A DNA stretch of 64,000 bases from Undaria pinnatifida (taxonomy: Eukaryota; Sar; Phaeophyceae; Laminariales; Alariaceae). A program made the translations under genes and the position numbers. Position 1 is the stretch's first letter. Each line of letters opens with the position of its first letter. Below are positions 41,401-53,400 of this stretch, in pieces. A model generated the notes under the pieces. The model saw only the letters and a list, made by a program, of their open reading frames with translations, made no database searches and was not told the origin of the DNA. The stretch covers positions 9,814,823 to 9,878,822 of the forward strand of contig JABAKD010000005.1 in NCBI GenBank assembly GCA_012845835.1, in the 5' to 3' direction.

Positions 41401-44400
41401 ACAATTTTTCTTGCAGCTTATTTTTCGACAAATCAGATGCAAGCTAAATTATATTCTGACCAAAAAATGAATTTACGAGCATGAAAAGTCGCAGCAGTTC
41501 TAGTTTTTTTCCAAACTGAATTTAATTCGCTGCAGGTTGGTCGAAAAATGAATCACCGAGCATGCTTTTTGACATAATAATTGACAAGAACACAAATTCA
41601 AGCATACCAGGTATGTGCCCAGATTAACAAAGAGCACGGGAAATCGTAATTCGATTTTTTTTTTAATTTCATGAGAAACACAAAAAAATCGACTTTGGCT
41701 CTTATCAAGGAACTGCGTAGTGCGTTCTAGAAAATAAAGAAAATTAAAAAGCGCAACAGGGTAAACGAACACCCGTGGGCAACGACCGAGGCGAGCGATG
41801 GCTCGCGTCCTCCTCCGAGCGCCGCCGCTAGCGGCAGATTGCTTTTGCCGGCAGCGGCTTGGAGGCTATGGCTCTAGGCGTCTCTTGGATGGGCTGGCGC
41901 CACCCCGCGGGCCGACACGGGCAGCATCGACGGGGATATAGCGGTCGAACTTCTGAGCAAAGTCATCATGTGGTAGTTGGTCGTAACCGGTCGCCCCGGT
42001 GGCGTATCAGGTTATCCTCGAGCCTGGTATAGGTCAGTTTCGTGAGTTCGAGCCTCGCACTATACTCGAATAAATTCGTTGGGATTTTTTCTTGTGCACA
42101 AATTGACTTGCGGAAAGCGCGAGAGCGTGAGTTAGCAACACTCGATGAAAATCGACGAGCAGTGGGATTGCTGAACCCTATGCGCGATAAAAATTGAAGG
42201 CAAGAACCGGGGGGGAGCAGGGACGACACCTGTGACCACGGCTTGTCCAGAAGCTGGAAAGTGAAAGTGAGAGAAGAAAAGAAAAAAAAAAAGTTGGTCG
42301 TGTAACTTTCGAGGTGCAGGGCGACGAAAAACTTGGTTTGCGGCGGTCTCGATTGTTTTCGAAACGTCACAGGTGGTCTCCGCTGTGCTAAGGACCGTCT
42401 GAGGCTGCGCTGCGGCTGCTCCGGTGGTCCTACCTCTCGCAATGGTGGCTTCTCGCCTCTCAATCAGCCGACGACATGGCACCAATTCCGTGTGGCCGGC
42501 TTCGGTTACACAGAACAAGCCATGTCTAGGTGTACAAACTCCCAAAATTGAATTTGAATGTACGAATAAATTCGACCGAGAAGTCTTCTTTTACTTCTTT
42601 GTTGAATGTTTTTTTTCGTAATAATTCTGAGAATGCCTGCTTGGTGACTTATTTTTTTACTAATCAGATGCAAATTAAATTCAATTCCAAAAAAACAAAT
42701 CGAAATTCAATTTGGCAAGTTCCTCGTTAATCCGGGCCCTATTTTTTTTTTGAATTTCGTCGATAATTGAATTCAACATGGGAAGTTTGTACACCGAGAC
42801 GCGGCATGCTCCATGTAACCGAAGTGTGGGCCACGCGATTTGGTGCCTGCTGTGTCGTCGGCTGATTGAGAGGCGATAAGCCATCACATGATCATTGCAG
42901 GAGGTAGGACTACTGTAGCATCCGCAGCGCGCCCTCCGAAGGCCCGTACCTTAGCACGGCCTCAACTGCCTGTGGCGACGCTTCGAATAATGTCGAGGCG
43001 GCCGCAAACCCAGTTTTTCGTCGCACCGCACCTCTAAATTTACACAACCAATCTCACCAGACCACGATGTGGCGACGCTTCGAATAATGTCGAGGCGGCC
43101 GCAAACCCAGTTTTTCGTCGCACCGCACCTCTAAATTTACACAACCAATCTCACCAGACCACGACTTCGCTTCGATTTCGACCTTTGTAGCCGTGGCTAG
43201 TGCCGGGGTGGCTGCGCCAGCCCACCCAGGGGGCAGCTGGCGCCATATCCTCCTAGACACTGCCGTAGAGAAATCTGCCATCAGTCGCGGCGCCCCGGGG
43301 AGTTAGTTGCCCACGGGTGTTGCGTTTTTCGAATTCTAGAACACACTGCGCTGTTCCTCGATCAGAAGCAAAGTCGATTTTGTCGTTTATTTTTGTATTT
43401 TTCAATATCATGCTCTTCGAACACACGGGCACTAGAATGAAATCGGCTTGTCATCTGTCGACAGACCGTCTTCATTGTCGTCTGACCGTATTTTAAATCG
43501 GCTTCAAACCATGATGTGCGTACTATCCACGTGATGTACGAAGCTGACTTGTGATGTGATACGGGTACCGCGGTTGTTGTTGTGCTTACATATAATTAAC
43601 TCGCATAATTAAGTCCGTGGTGACAGGACAAGCTCCATCCTGTCACCGCAAGAATACCCCATGGAAAAACCGGCGTACTTCTCGCTGTGCATGGCCAACG
43701 AGGTACTACTTACTGCTGTACCGTGTACGTAGATTTTTTTTTTTTTGTATTGGTGATCAGTACAGAATTTGATACGAGTGTAGGTATTAAAGTTGCGGAC
43801 GCAGTGCAAGCTGGGCGGTCCTAAGTTGGCGGTCCTAAGCGTAGGCGTTGTTTTCTTCTCTTTTATTTCGTGCTCGGGCGCATGGGGAACATGGTCCTAA
43901 GCTGGCGGTCCTAAGCGTAGGCGTTGTTTTCTTCTTTTTTATTTCGTGCTCGGGCGCATGGGGAAAATTTCAGGATATGCCCTTCCACGCATTTCATACA
44001 CGTGACGTGTACGAATTTAACTCGGTTGTGTTCACAATCCAGTGCTGGCTGGCGTATCCGTCAGTTAGTTCACGTGGTAACGGCAGCGCGAGCTGTCCTT
44101 ACCGGCGGTCACCGTTACTACTCGAGCTTACTACTCGAGCAGTGCAAGTCGCCGTTGTGTACAGATGCATGAGGGAGTGTGTCGACCCAACTTGGTCCCT
44201 GGGGATGAGGTGCAGTGGAGATAACCACCCGGAAGAAAAGCCCCCCCTCCGGGTAGTTCCGGACTCGCGTGAGCTCACGCGCTACACGTAGCAGCATGCC
44301 ACTTTACTTCTTTGAAAGTGCTGTAAGTTTGATGCATACCAATCTTATTTTGGTTTTACTTTAACTTATTTTATTTCATTTTATTGTGTTTCTTTTCCGA

Positions 44401-47400
44401 GCTTTGGCTCTCCTCTCCGGTTGGGTTGTCTCTTCGATTTCCCCTTCGTTTTGTTTGTTTCATTTTTTGTTTTTATTTTTATTTTTATCTTTGTTTTTAT
44501 TTGTTTTCTTATTTTGTTTTTGTTTTTTGTTTTTGTTTTTGTTTTTGTTTATTTCGTATTTCTCTCTTCCAATGTATTTCTGTTGCTGACGTATGTATGT
44601 TGTGCCTGTCGTACCCAGTACTAGGGCATGACATTGCGTTGTCGAATGCATTACGATGCATTATCTCTGTGTCGTGGCTTGTGACCACAGAGCTGATCTT
44701 TCTAGGGTGAAGAATCAGTACGGACAATGGGTGTGCTGGATGTCGACGAGTAGAAAAACGGTTTAATGTGAAGAACACACACACACACACACACCACTAC
44801 ACGGCCTTGTCACAGCAGACAGCAACATTTTTTCTTTCATCGTGTTCCTTGGTGGACCTCTTGTGACCAACACAACAAACACTACGAGAAGCGTTGTAGT
44901 GTTTCAACCACAGAGATATTCGATGTCCTGATTTCGTTTCCGTCCGAATTTTCCCGTGTTTATCGTGTTGGTTAAGGTTGTCGGTCGTGCCTTGTGCCCC
45001 CCAGTACAGCAGTACAGAGTACAGACACCTAATCAAATTTGAGACGGTACTACGAAAAGCAGGCTGAATTTAATTTTCCTCTAAAATGATGAATCCGGGA
45101 GCCGTTACACTGGAGTAAGTGCCGAGCCCACCCTTTCCAGCCTGAGCCGGCATTCCTGTTTCTTTTGAGGTGTCCTGTACTGCTTGCTTCACGACCCGCT
45201 CTGCTTTGTGAACATGTAGACCATGTTCATACTGAGGTGGAGCAACCTATCTTCCCATGTGCTAACGATGGTCTAGTCTAGATCCAAAACAGTAGTGTAT
45301 TTTCAGTAATATCGCTTTGTTGCGATACTCCGATGCCAGCTGGTAGCATCTCGGAGTTCTCCCGCCTCGACAATGTGTGAATATTCGGTATATTAGTCAG
45401 TGCTTTGTAACGTCGCCCCGGTGGCGTATCAGGTTAACTTCGAGCCTGGCGTAGGTCAGCTTCGTGAGTTCGAGCCCCGGCGAGTGCACACTATATGATT
45501 CGTTAGGCTTTTTCTTGTGCACAAATTGACGTGCGGAAAGCGCGAGAGCGTTAGTTAGCAACACCCGATTAAAAATGGACGAGAAGAGGGATTGCTGAAC
45601 CCTGTGCGCGAAAAAAAAATGAATGCTAGAACCGGGGGGAGAAGGGACGACACCTGTGACCACGGCTTGTCCAGAAGCTGGAAAGTAAAAGTGTGAGAAA
45701 AAAAAAAAAAAACATACCAGTACAGGTGGCACTCGCACAAGGAAATCTGCTGGCGATGATGTGGCTGCTATATACGTGGGTATGCGACGAGCCATCAAAA
45801 AACGAAAATATGTGTAACACGTACCCATGTGAACGACCGGTATTTTACTGTACATGCTACGAGGTATGTAAAAGGATTACACCATCCAGTACACAAGAGG
45901 AAGGATAAAAAGTTTTGTGGTCCTCTTAACACCATAATCATCCACTCTATATAAATCGTCGCACTTTTTATTTCTCCTGCTGCTCCCTCCCTAAACGTAA
46001 CTCAGAGTTAAGGTCTCTAAAGCAGGCTCTTCTCCCCCCTCCTCACCTCAGTACGCTCCTTCGTTTTTTTCGGAGAAAAATTTAGCACTCTCTTCCCTCG
46101 TGGACTCGCGTCGAACTGTCTATGTGCTCAATCGGCGCTACAGAGCGCTCGCGGCAGTTAGCGTTTAGGTTGTTACTCGTTATTTTTGCTCTTAAGAAGT
46201 CGATGTTTTTGTTTTCTTGTTCACTTGCATATTAACCGCTTTTCGATAAGTTGTAAGAGTACTCCAACGATTTTTCACTTTTATATTAACCGCTGTACAT
46301 ACGAGAGAAGCACTCGAACAAATTTTGAACAAAACTCGTTTTAAATGATGAAAATTAAAATACACTCCAGCTGTGAGATCGAAGATTTCCTCGAAGCTCA
46401 TCTCTTTGCACGCGGTGTGCCTTATCTCGCAGCAGGAGTGTATTTTTTTTTCATATTTGAGTGAATTTTTTTTCTATTATATGAAAGTACAAGTATAATT
46501 TACTCCATCCAGCTGTGAGATCGAAGATTTTGTCGAAACTCATCTTTGCAAGTTGTGTGTGATACTCCGATCGCGCGTATTATGATTTTTTTGTGGTACC
46601 AGGTTGTTTTTTCTCACATTAACTCTTGTCAAAATATCTAGAGTCCGTGGTCACACAAAGGTGCTGGAGCCCTATTTTTAACAGGAAGATCCAAAAAACC
46701 AAAAGAAATTAAAAATCGTCCGGGAAATACTACGCTTTCCCGCCTTAAACGCACGATACGAAGAAGGCGCACAAGTGAAGAGATCCAATGTGCAAACTGA
46801 ACTCACATGGCTGCGGGTATCAACTCAACTACAGCATAGATTTCCCCCGTTCCCACAACTAAACAACTCAGGTATATTATGATACCAGGTATGACATTTT
46901 TGTACTCAACTTTCGCACAACTCGCGGAAGAGCGGGGTAAACAACAGGTCGAATTTGTCAAAGCCTACTTTTACTAAAAAAACTGTTTATATTAGCTACT
47001 CAGTGGTCCTCCTCGAAGAATGCTAACGAGACCACTCTGTCGTGGTTACATTTTTCACATCAACTCATGACTACTACACCGTAATCCTCGAGTGATACTC
47101 TACACCGTAATCTTGAGTTAGTTGTGTACAGCGGTAGGAGCTTGGTAAGACGGAAGAAAGAGGGAAGAGGGTGTTCTTTTCGGATCGTTGGTCCAGCTAC
47201 GAGTAAAACATGGGTATGAAAACTGAAATACTGAAAACTGAAAGCTGGACTGCATGTGAGTTGGATTGTGTGGTTTATTTCAAAATGTATCGGACTTGGT
47301 ACTTCCCTGTGCCGCCGCAGTGTTATACCAGGTACATATGATATATACCAGGTACATGTGATATATATCAGGTTATCAGTTATCAGGTGTATATGATATG

Positions 47401-50400
47401 TATGGCAGCAGTTTCTCTGTCACCACAAGATTTTCACGTTACAGAGTATTGTGATATCAAATTATCTTGTGTGATCGCGACATGTTTTACCAGAGACTTT
47501 GCACGTAATTTTCATATATTACCCGAAACTCGAATATCTCGTACTATTAATAGCGCCACGTAATAGTGGCCACGTGCCTGCCACGTGCCACGTGCTCCAA
47601 TCCACAGCACAACGATGTCCCAGACGTTGACCGGCGTCATGTCGAAATATAGGTATATATGCACCCTACGTAGGAATGTATAATATATACACCCCACGTA
47701 GGAATGTATAATATATACACCCCACGTAGGAATGTATAATATATACACCCTGTTGACCCTGATAGCTACACTGTAGTTGCAAGGGGAGTCGCCGACCTAT
47801 ATCACAACCCGTAATACCCGCGATCGGAGTATCACACAGCTTGCAAAGATGAGTTTCGACAAAATATTCGATCTCACAGCTGGAGTGTATTTTGATTTTT
47901 TTAATTTATGTGTGTGTGTTCTTCACATTAAACCGTTCTTCTACTCGTCGACATCCAGCACACCCAGTGTCCGTACTGACTCTTCACCCTAGAAAGATCA
48001 GCTCTGTGGTCACAAGCTACGACACAGAGATAATGCATCGTAATGCATTCGACAACGCAATGTCATGCCCTAGTACTGGGTACGACAGGCACAACATACA
48101 TACGTCAGCAACAGAAATACATTGGAAGAGAGAATACGAAATAAACAAAAACAAAAACAAAAACAAAATAATAATAAGAAAACATATAAAAACAAAGATA
48201 AAAATAAAACAAAAATGAAACAAACAAAATGAAGGGGTAATCGAAAAAACAACTTAACCGGAAAGGAGAGCCAAAGCTCGGAAAAGAAATATAGAACAGA
48301 TCAGCCATGCACCCGTGTTAAATAATATATATCTGTTGTTTGTTTTCTTTTTTCTTATTTCTTTTATTTTCTTTTTCCCTTCTTTGTCTTTCAATACTTC
48401 ACTAGCTTTACTTCGATGAATTACGACTCTGTTTGGTTTACTCTGTTTTAGAGACGTCTGTGACCACAGAAAGCATAATCGACTATCTGTATGCCCGGCG
48501 TAGGGTGGCTCACGGGGAGATTGCTCTCGGTACCCGACGAGGGGTCATCAGGCGGAGGAGAAGATAAGAAGACAGTATATAATATAGTACCGAAGTCCCG
48601 AATACCACTCTCAACATTTGTATCTCTCTACGAAGGATGAATCAGCACGGACTCTTGGGTGTACTGATGTTGTTGAGTATACATATAACACATGAAATTA
48701 ATGTAAAGACAAGACACACACACCGATATACCCGAGCAGAAGCTACGATTATGCTTTTATCCGCGCCCTGTTTTGATTATTATCCTTATTAATATTTATG
48801 TCGGGTTGATGACTCTGAACTCTCAACGTTCAAATGTCGATGCGACCCATCCACATGTGGGTGACCCATCCACATACCTGACCACTTATGCAAGAAAATG
48901 GTTTGACATACTCTCTTAATTGTATATATAATTGTATATACCCCAACCGTACCCGAATGAAACGCAACCAACCAACCATTGTAGGGCTGACCCCCCCTCC
49001 GTTTCCCACACAGTGTGCGTCAACCATTTTATCGAATATGTGGTGAGCTCTACTGTCTGGGTGTGCTCGAACGCCAATGGATGTAAAGAACAGTTTTATG
49101 GAAAGAACGCACGCATCCACATTAGCTGATCCACATCTGAAGATCGTATCATATTACATTGTACGTTGTCTAAGATAGAGCGTGAGCTTTCTTTTATTCC
49201 CCCTGCCTTTATTCCGTCTCCGGTGGCTGAGCAGGTCATCTGTGGACGTTTCCCTTTCCGTCGGGAATTGTTTTCGGTCAATTTTTCCCGCCGGGCGTTG
49301 GCCGAGAGAACAACTTGTTCTTACCGGCCTACCGTTTATGGTACATTCCTACCCTCCGCCCCCCACCCCCCCCCCATAGCGTCGCAATTCGAAAACGCCG
49401 ATTGTCTGCGGTCAGCAGCACCATCCCGGGTTTCCCCCGGTAGTTACCACTCGCAATCGCCGATTTTCAGTCGATCAGTTCAGAGGTTTTGTATGATGTT
49501 CGACGGTTATGTGGCAGTACACGGTGGTATCAGATCCCTGCCAGAGCGTCAAATCACAACTTACAACCGTCGATTGTCGGTCGGTGGGTTCAGAGGTAAA
49601 GAGTTGAGCATTGCAGTCCTCCCGGACCGTCTCCCGTAGGTATTACGGGGGACCCTAGTAAATAGGACCTACGGTGGACACAAAAATCTATATATCCATC
49701 TATTTTTACTAACAATACTTGGTCCTATTTACTATCGTCCTCCGTAGGTAGTGTCACGAGACACCACCACCGGTAATCGATGGGTTGAAAGATACTGTTA
49801 GCATTGTCATCCCGGATCCAGCCCTATGTCGTCACAAAAAACACGACTAACGGCGGCCGGGTGCAGAGAGTACTTGCTGGTTGCGTCGTATCGGTTGGTT
49901 GGTATGGCCCTAAAAGACACTCTATTTCGTGGTGGACTCTACGTTTTCACAATGGTCGACGACGGTCGCGCTGCCGTGCGTACTTTTTTCTATAGTACCA
50001 GGTATATATTATATATATATATATTTACATTCAAAATACGTCAGCTGTTAATTCGATCCATTTAACCATCGATACTCATCGTTGGTTGCAACCTGCGTGA
50101 TACTGGGCGCGCGTTTTATGTACTCTTGGAAGATTCATGAAAATCCCTTGGATTTTGTCTATGGGCGATTTCGGCCCATATGATACGCCGTCTTGGAGCC
50201 AATCTTGTGGCCACGAAAACTGCAATGTAGCGACTTTTATTGTGAGAATATAAACAACATCAACGGCAACGACCTCGATCAACACCAACACAAAAATAAT
50301 TTGCTTTTTACTTTTCGCCATAAGAACTACTCTGTTTTGTAACTCCTGTTTTGGGATAACCTGCTTGGAATTGGAATGGGAACAATTTCCGTATTGGACA

Positions 50401-53400
50401 AAAAGGGTAAGTGGTTCTTGACGTTTGTTTCCCTCCGAGTTTACGTGCGCTCCCTCAAGATTTTGGTGATGTATGGTGTGAGACACATCATTGCCACCTG
50501 ATCCCTCGTTTATTGGTAATAAGTACGACGTGGCATCATTTTAACGAAAGCATTATTAATGGCATATCAGACACACCAGTATAGCAGTACCAACAACATC
50601 CAGCGCGCCCCCTGCCTCCCTCCCCTACGTACTGGCTGACTGAGTATTCTGCTTTTCTTCCCCTGATTCCCTTCTTTTTTTCGGGCTCTGGTACAAACAT
50701 AAAAATCGAGTCCCGAATAGCACCGAAACAGCGTTGTCACCAACCAGTTAATGTCTCGTGCGCAGTCTGTGCTCTGAGAGCCATGGCGCTATAAAATATG
50801 ATGTAATGCGGGCGATCCGAAAAAATAGCCCTCAATTATTTGACTATTAGTTTACTTTCTTTGCGACCGTGTCTGCTGTCATTACATGTATGCCCTTTTA
50901 TTGTATTATAAACGCCATTCGTGTCGTACAACTCCCTGCAGTATACCAGGCGCAGTAGTAGAGTTCCTTTAGTATGGCGGTGGTGTGCCATGACCGCCTT
51001 GTTGGAGGAAGCCGCCCTATTCATTCCAAACTCGTATGAGTGCGCTTCCCCAGTTGCGCTAAGCGAATTTGCCCGCTTTGTCTCGGGATACCGCCGTAGT
51101 TTGGCCGCCCCATTGAGGAAACCCTGATGTAGTATGTGTCATATCCCAGGGTGTCGCTGACGCTGTACGTAGTCGTCTGGTTCTTGGTTGTGTTCGTCCT
51201 GTTTCGGTTCGGAAAGGGCACCAGCAGCATTGCGAGTATCATAGCTACGATACATCCTTAGCAAGAATGACAAAATAATCGGTAAACTGCGAGCACCAAA
51301 TGTCTTTCATCTGATTATATCACATGGATATCATGCCTCGGTAAAATATGGACTTACTGTTTTTACACGCCGGGCACTAAAGTTTTCTATTGCTTTGTTT
51401 AGGCAGGTTTACTGCTGTAGTATTGTATTATTACCACAAGTAGTTGCTGCAGTCTGTCCTGTGATACGTTTATTTTGACAGGATATCATATCGGTATTTC
51501 ATGGCGCTGCATTGTTGTATCACTGCAAGATTCCCCTCCGGCAGGTGGTTGCCTTGAATTCCCGGGAGGGGGGTCGCAAGTTGAAGGGGGACGAAACTCT
51601 TGTATAGAAACTGGAGAAAAACAAATAGATACGGCTTTTGTAACCGGGCAAGTAGCACCTACCAACGCCAACCAGTCTTATTTTGTAGTTGATTGATAGG
51701 TACGGCAAGTTGTGTTCTGCAGGGACTAACTGCATTTTTGTGCTGTTCCAGGGATTTTTCGTTGCGTGTATAACAGCATCAGCGGTCCGCCGTGTACAAC
51801 CTGATGGTGGGTGGTGGCGTGTCCACATGCGCTACTACATTCTTTGGACATTTTGCTGCCGTCAAGCAACATATTTGATTATCCATGCATTGGGCAACAT
51901 GTAGTATGAATTGTAATTTTAGCGCCTTCCTTCGCACGTGTTGCGGAGCCAGTCCCGATTTGCATCGCGTTGGCGTATCTCAAAACACTGATGGGATCCT
52001 TCCTATTCGCGAATGAGGGATGGCTGCACCCACCCACCCTAGAAGGAGGTTTTGCCCCTTTTGTGTCCCATGCTGTATATGCCATTAGTCATGAGAAAAA
52101 CTGTCTCGAAAGTGCTGGTGGATTGACGGTGATGCCGACGAAAAAGTGTGATACTAGTGCCATAGCGTGATGCCGAATGTAAAGATACCAGGTATGCCAT
52201 TATTCATGAGAAGAACTGTCTCAAAAGTGCTGGTGGATTGACGGTGATGCCGACGAAGAAGTGTGATCCTAGTGCCATAGCGTGATGCCGAATGTAAAGA
52301 TACCAGGTATGCCATTATTCATGAGAAGAACTGTCTCGAAAGTGCTGGTGGATTGACGGTGATGCCGACGAAGAAGTGTGATACCAGTGCCATAGCGTGA
52401 TGCCGAATGTAAAGCTTCGGCGATTCAACTCGCCCATAGTATCGTATATGGTACCTGTGGTGGGTGCGTGCGTACCCCGTCGATGATACGAGGCACGTCC
52501 TGGTAGATGGCTCCAGGCAGGTATCATGTGTGGGATCATGTATGGGTATTCATGGTAGATACCAGGTTAACTTATACCAGGTACGTATCTCACCCAATTT
52601 TTTTTTGCTTCAGCCGTGGCTTCCAGGTTATTTTTTATGGGATGATATGTTTCGCATGAGCGGTTTTTAACGGGTTTGCTGAATGTTGGTCCGTACTGGT
52701 CAATGAATGGTGCATTGTTGGCTTTGCAGAGCTGGCCTTGCAATATTTCAAGCTGCGTGAATCCAGCGGTATCTTCGCGCCTGTCCACCTCCGGTACAGT
52801 AGTGTGGGTCGAAACAAGGGCATCACCTCCCGCGGCGGGCTGTGGTGCCATCCCGTCGCGAATAGGACTGCTGTTTTGAGTGTCCTGTGCCGCTTTCCGC
52901 ACCGACACTCAAATATTAACTTTTTCTACAGAAAACTTGCACATTTTTTTTTTTAACCGGAACTATCAATACAACGATCTCTGACCTGGTCGAGTTCCCT
53001 CTTCCTTTATCTTTTTTGTGAGAAGTTCGGGTTCATTAGTCTGTAGTTGTGAGTTCCGGAGGAGTGAAGTCACTCTGAGATCGTTTTTATCCCCGTTCCG
53101 GAGAATCCGGATGGATGTTGATCCGCTGGAGGAGCGTCGACGTTTGCGTCGTGTTTGATTCTTTTTTTGTTTTATAGAAACAGCCGCCGACGCGCCATTG
53201 AACCACAGCTGGTGCATAAGCTGTATTTTTTTTCGCTTTAGAACGCTTCACTGCTGGCAAAGGCGCCGAGTTCACCCACCGCTGCACACGAATATCTAGC
53301 GTTTTACTGCTGGCAAATGAGTTGCGTCGCCTGCGGCGGTTTCCCTCACCGTTACAAAGTTAAATTCTATCCCGTACACTTGCGTTGGTTTCTCCTACCG

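Larger units (their letters stand above)
41667..43412. mobile_element. Large foldback element, left arm split by a SINE
   Basis: The left arm (about 41667-42545) and right arm (about 42778-43412) are inverted copies. They share TCGACTTTG, ACACCCGTGGGCAAC, GGGCTGGCGC, GACGAAAAAC.TGGTTTGCGG, CGCCTCTCAATCAGCCGACGAC and CGGTTACA. The left arm carries the SINE 41985-42291 and the right arm has the unoccupied site. The right arm has its own 98-bp duplication. No transposase frame was found in the loop (42560-42760). Confidence 0.82.

Noticed and set aside
43815..44290. rRNA-like fragment (GGCGGTCCTAAG)
   Set aside because: Only a short run resembles the large-subunit rRNA motif; the surrounding sequence belongs to a dispersed repeat with no other rRNA similarity.
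46598..47345. Interstitial telomere based on the CCTGGTA heptamer
   Set aside because: At most two units are ever in tandem, and no TTTAGGG- or TTAGGG-type array is present.
49166..49639. 157-residue protein in AMT intron 2
   Set aside because: No recognisable domain; internally repetitive DNA; no splice or start context.
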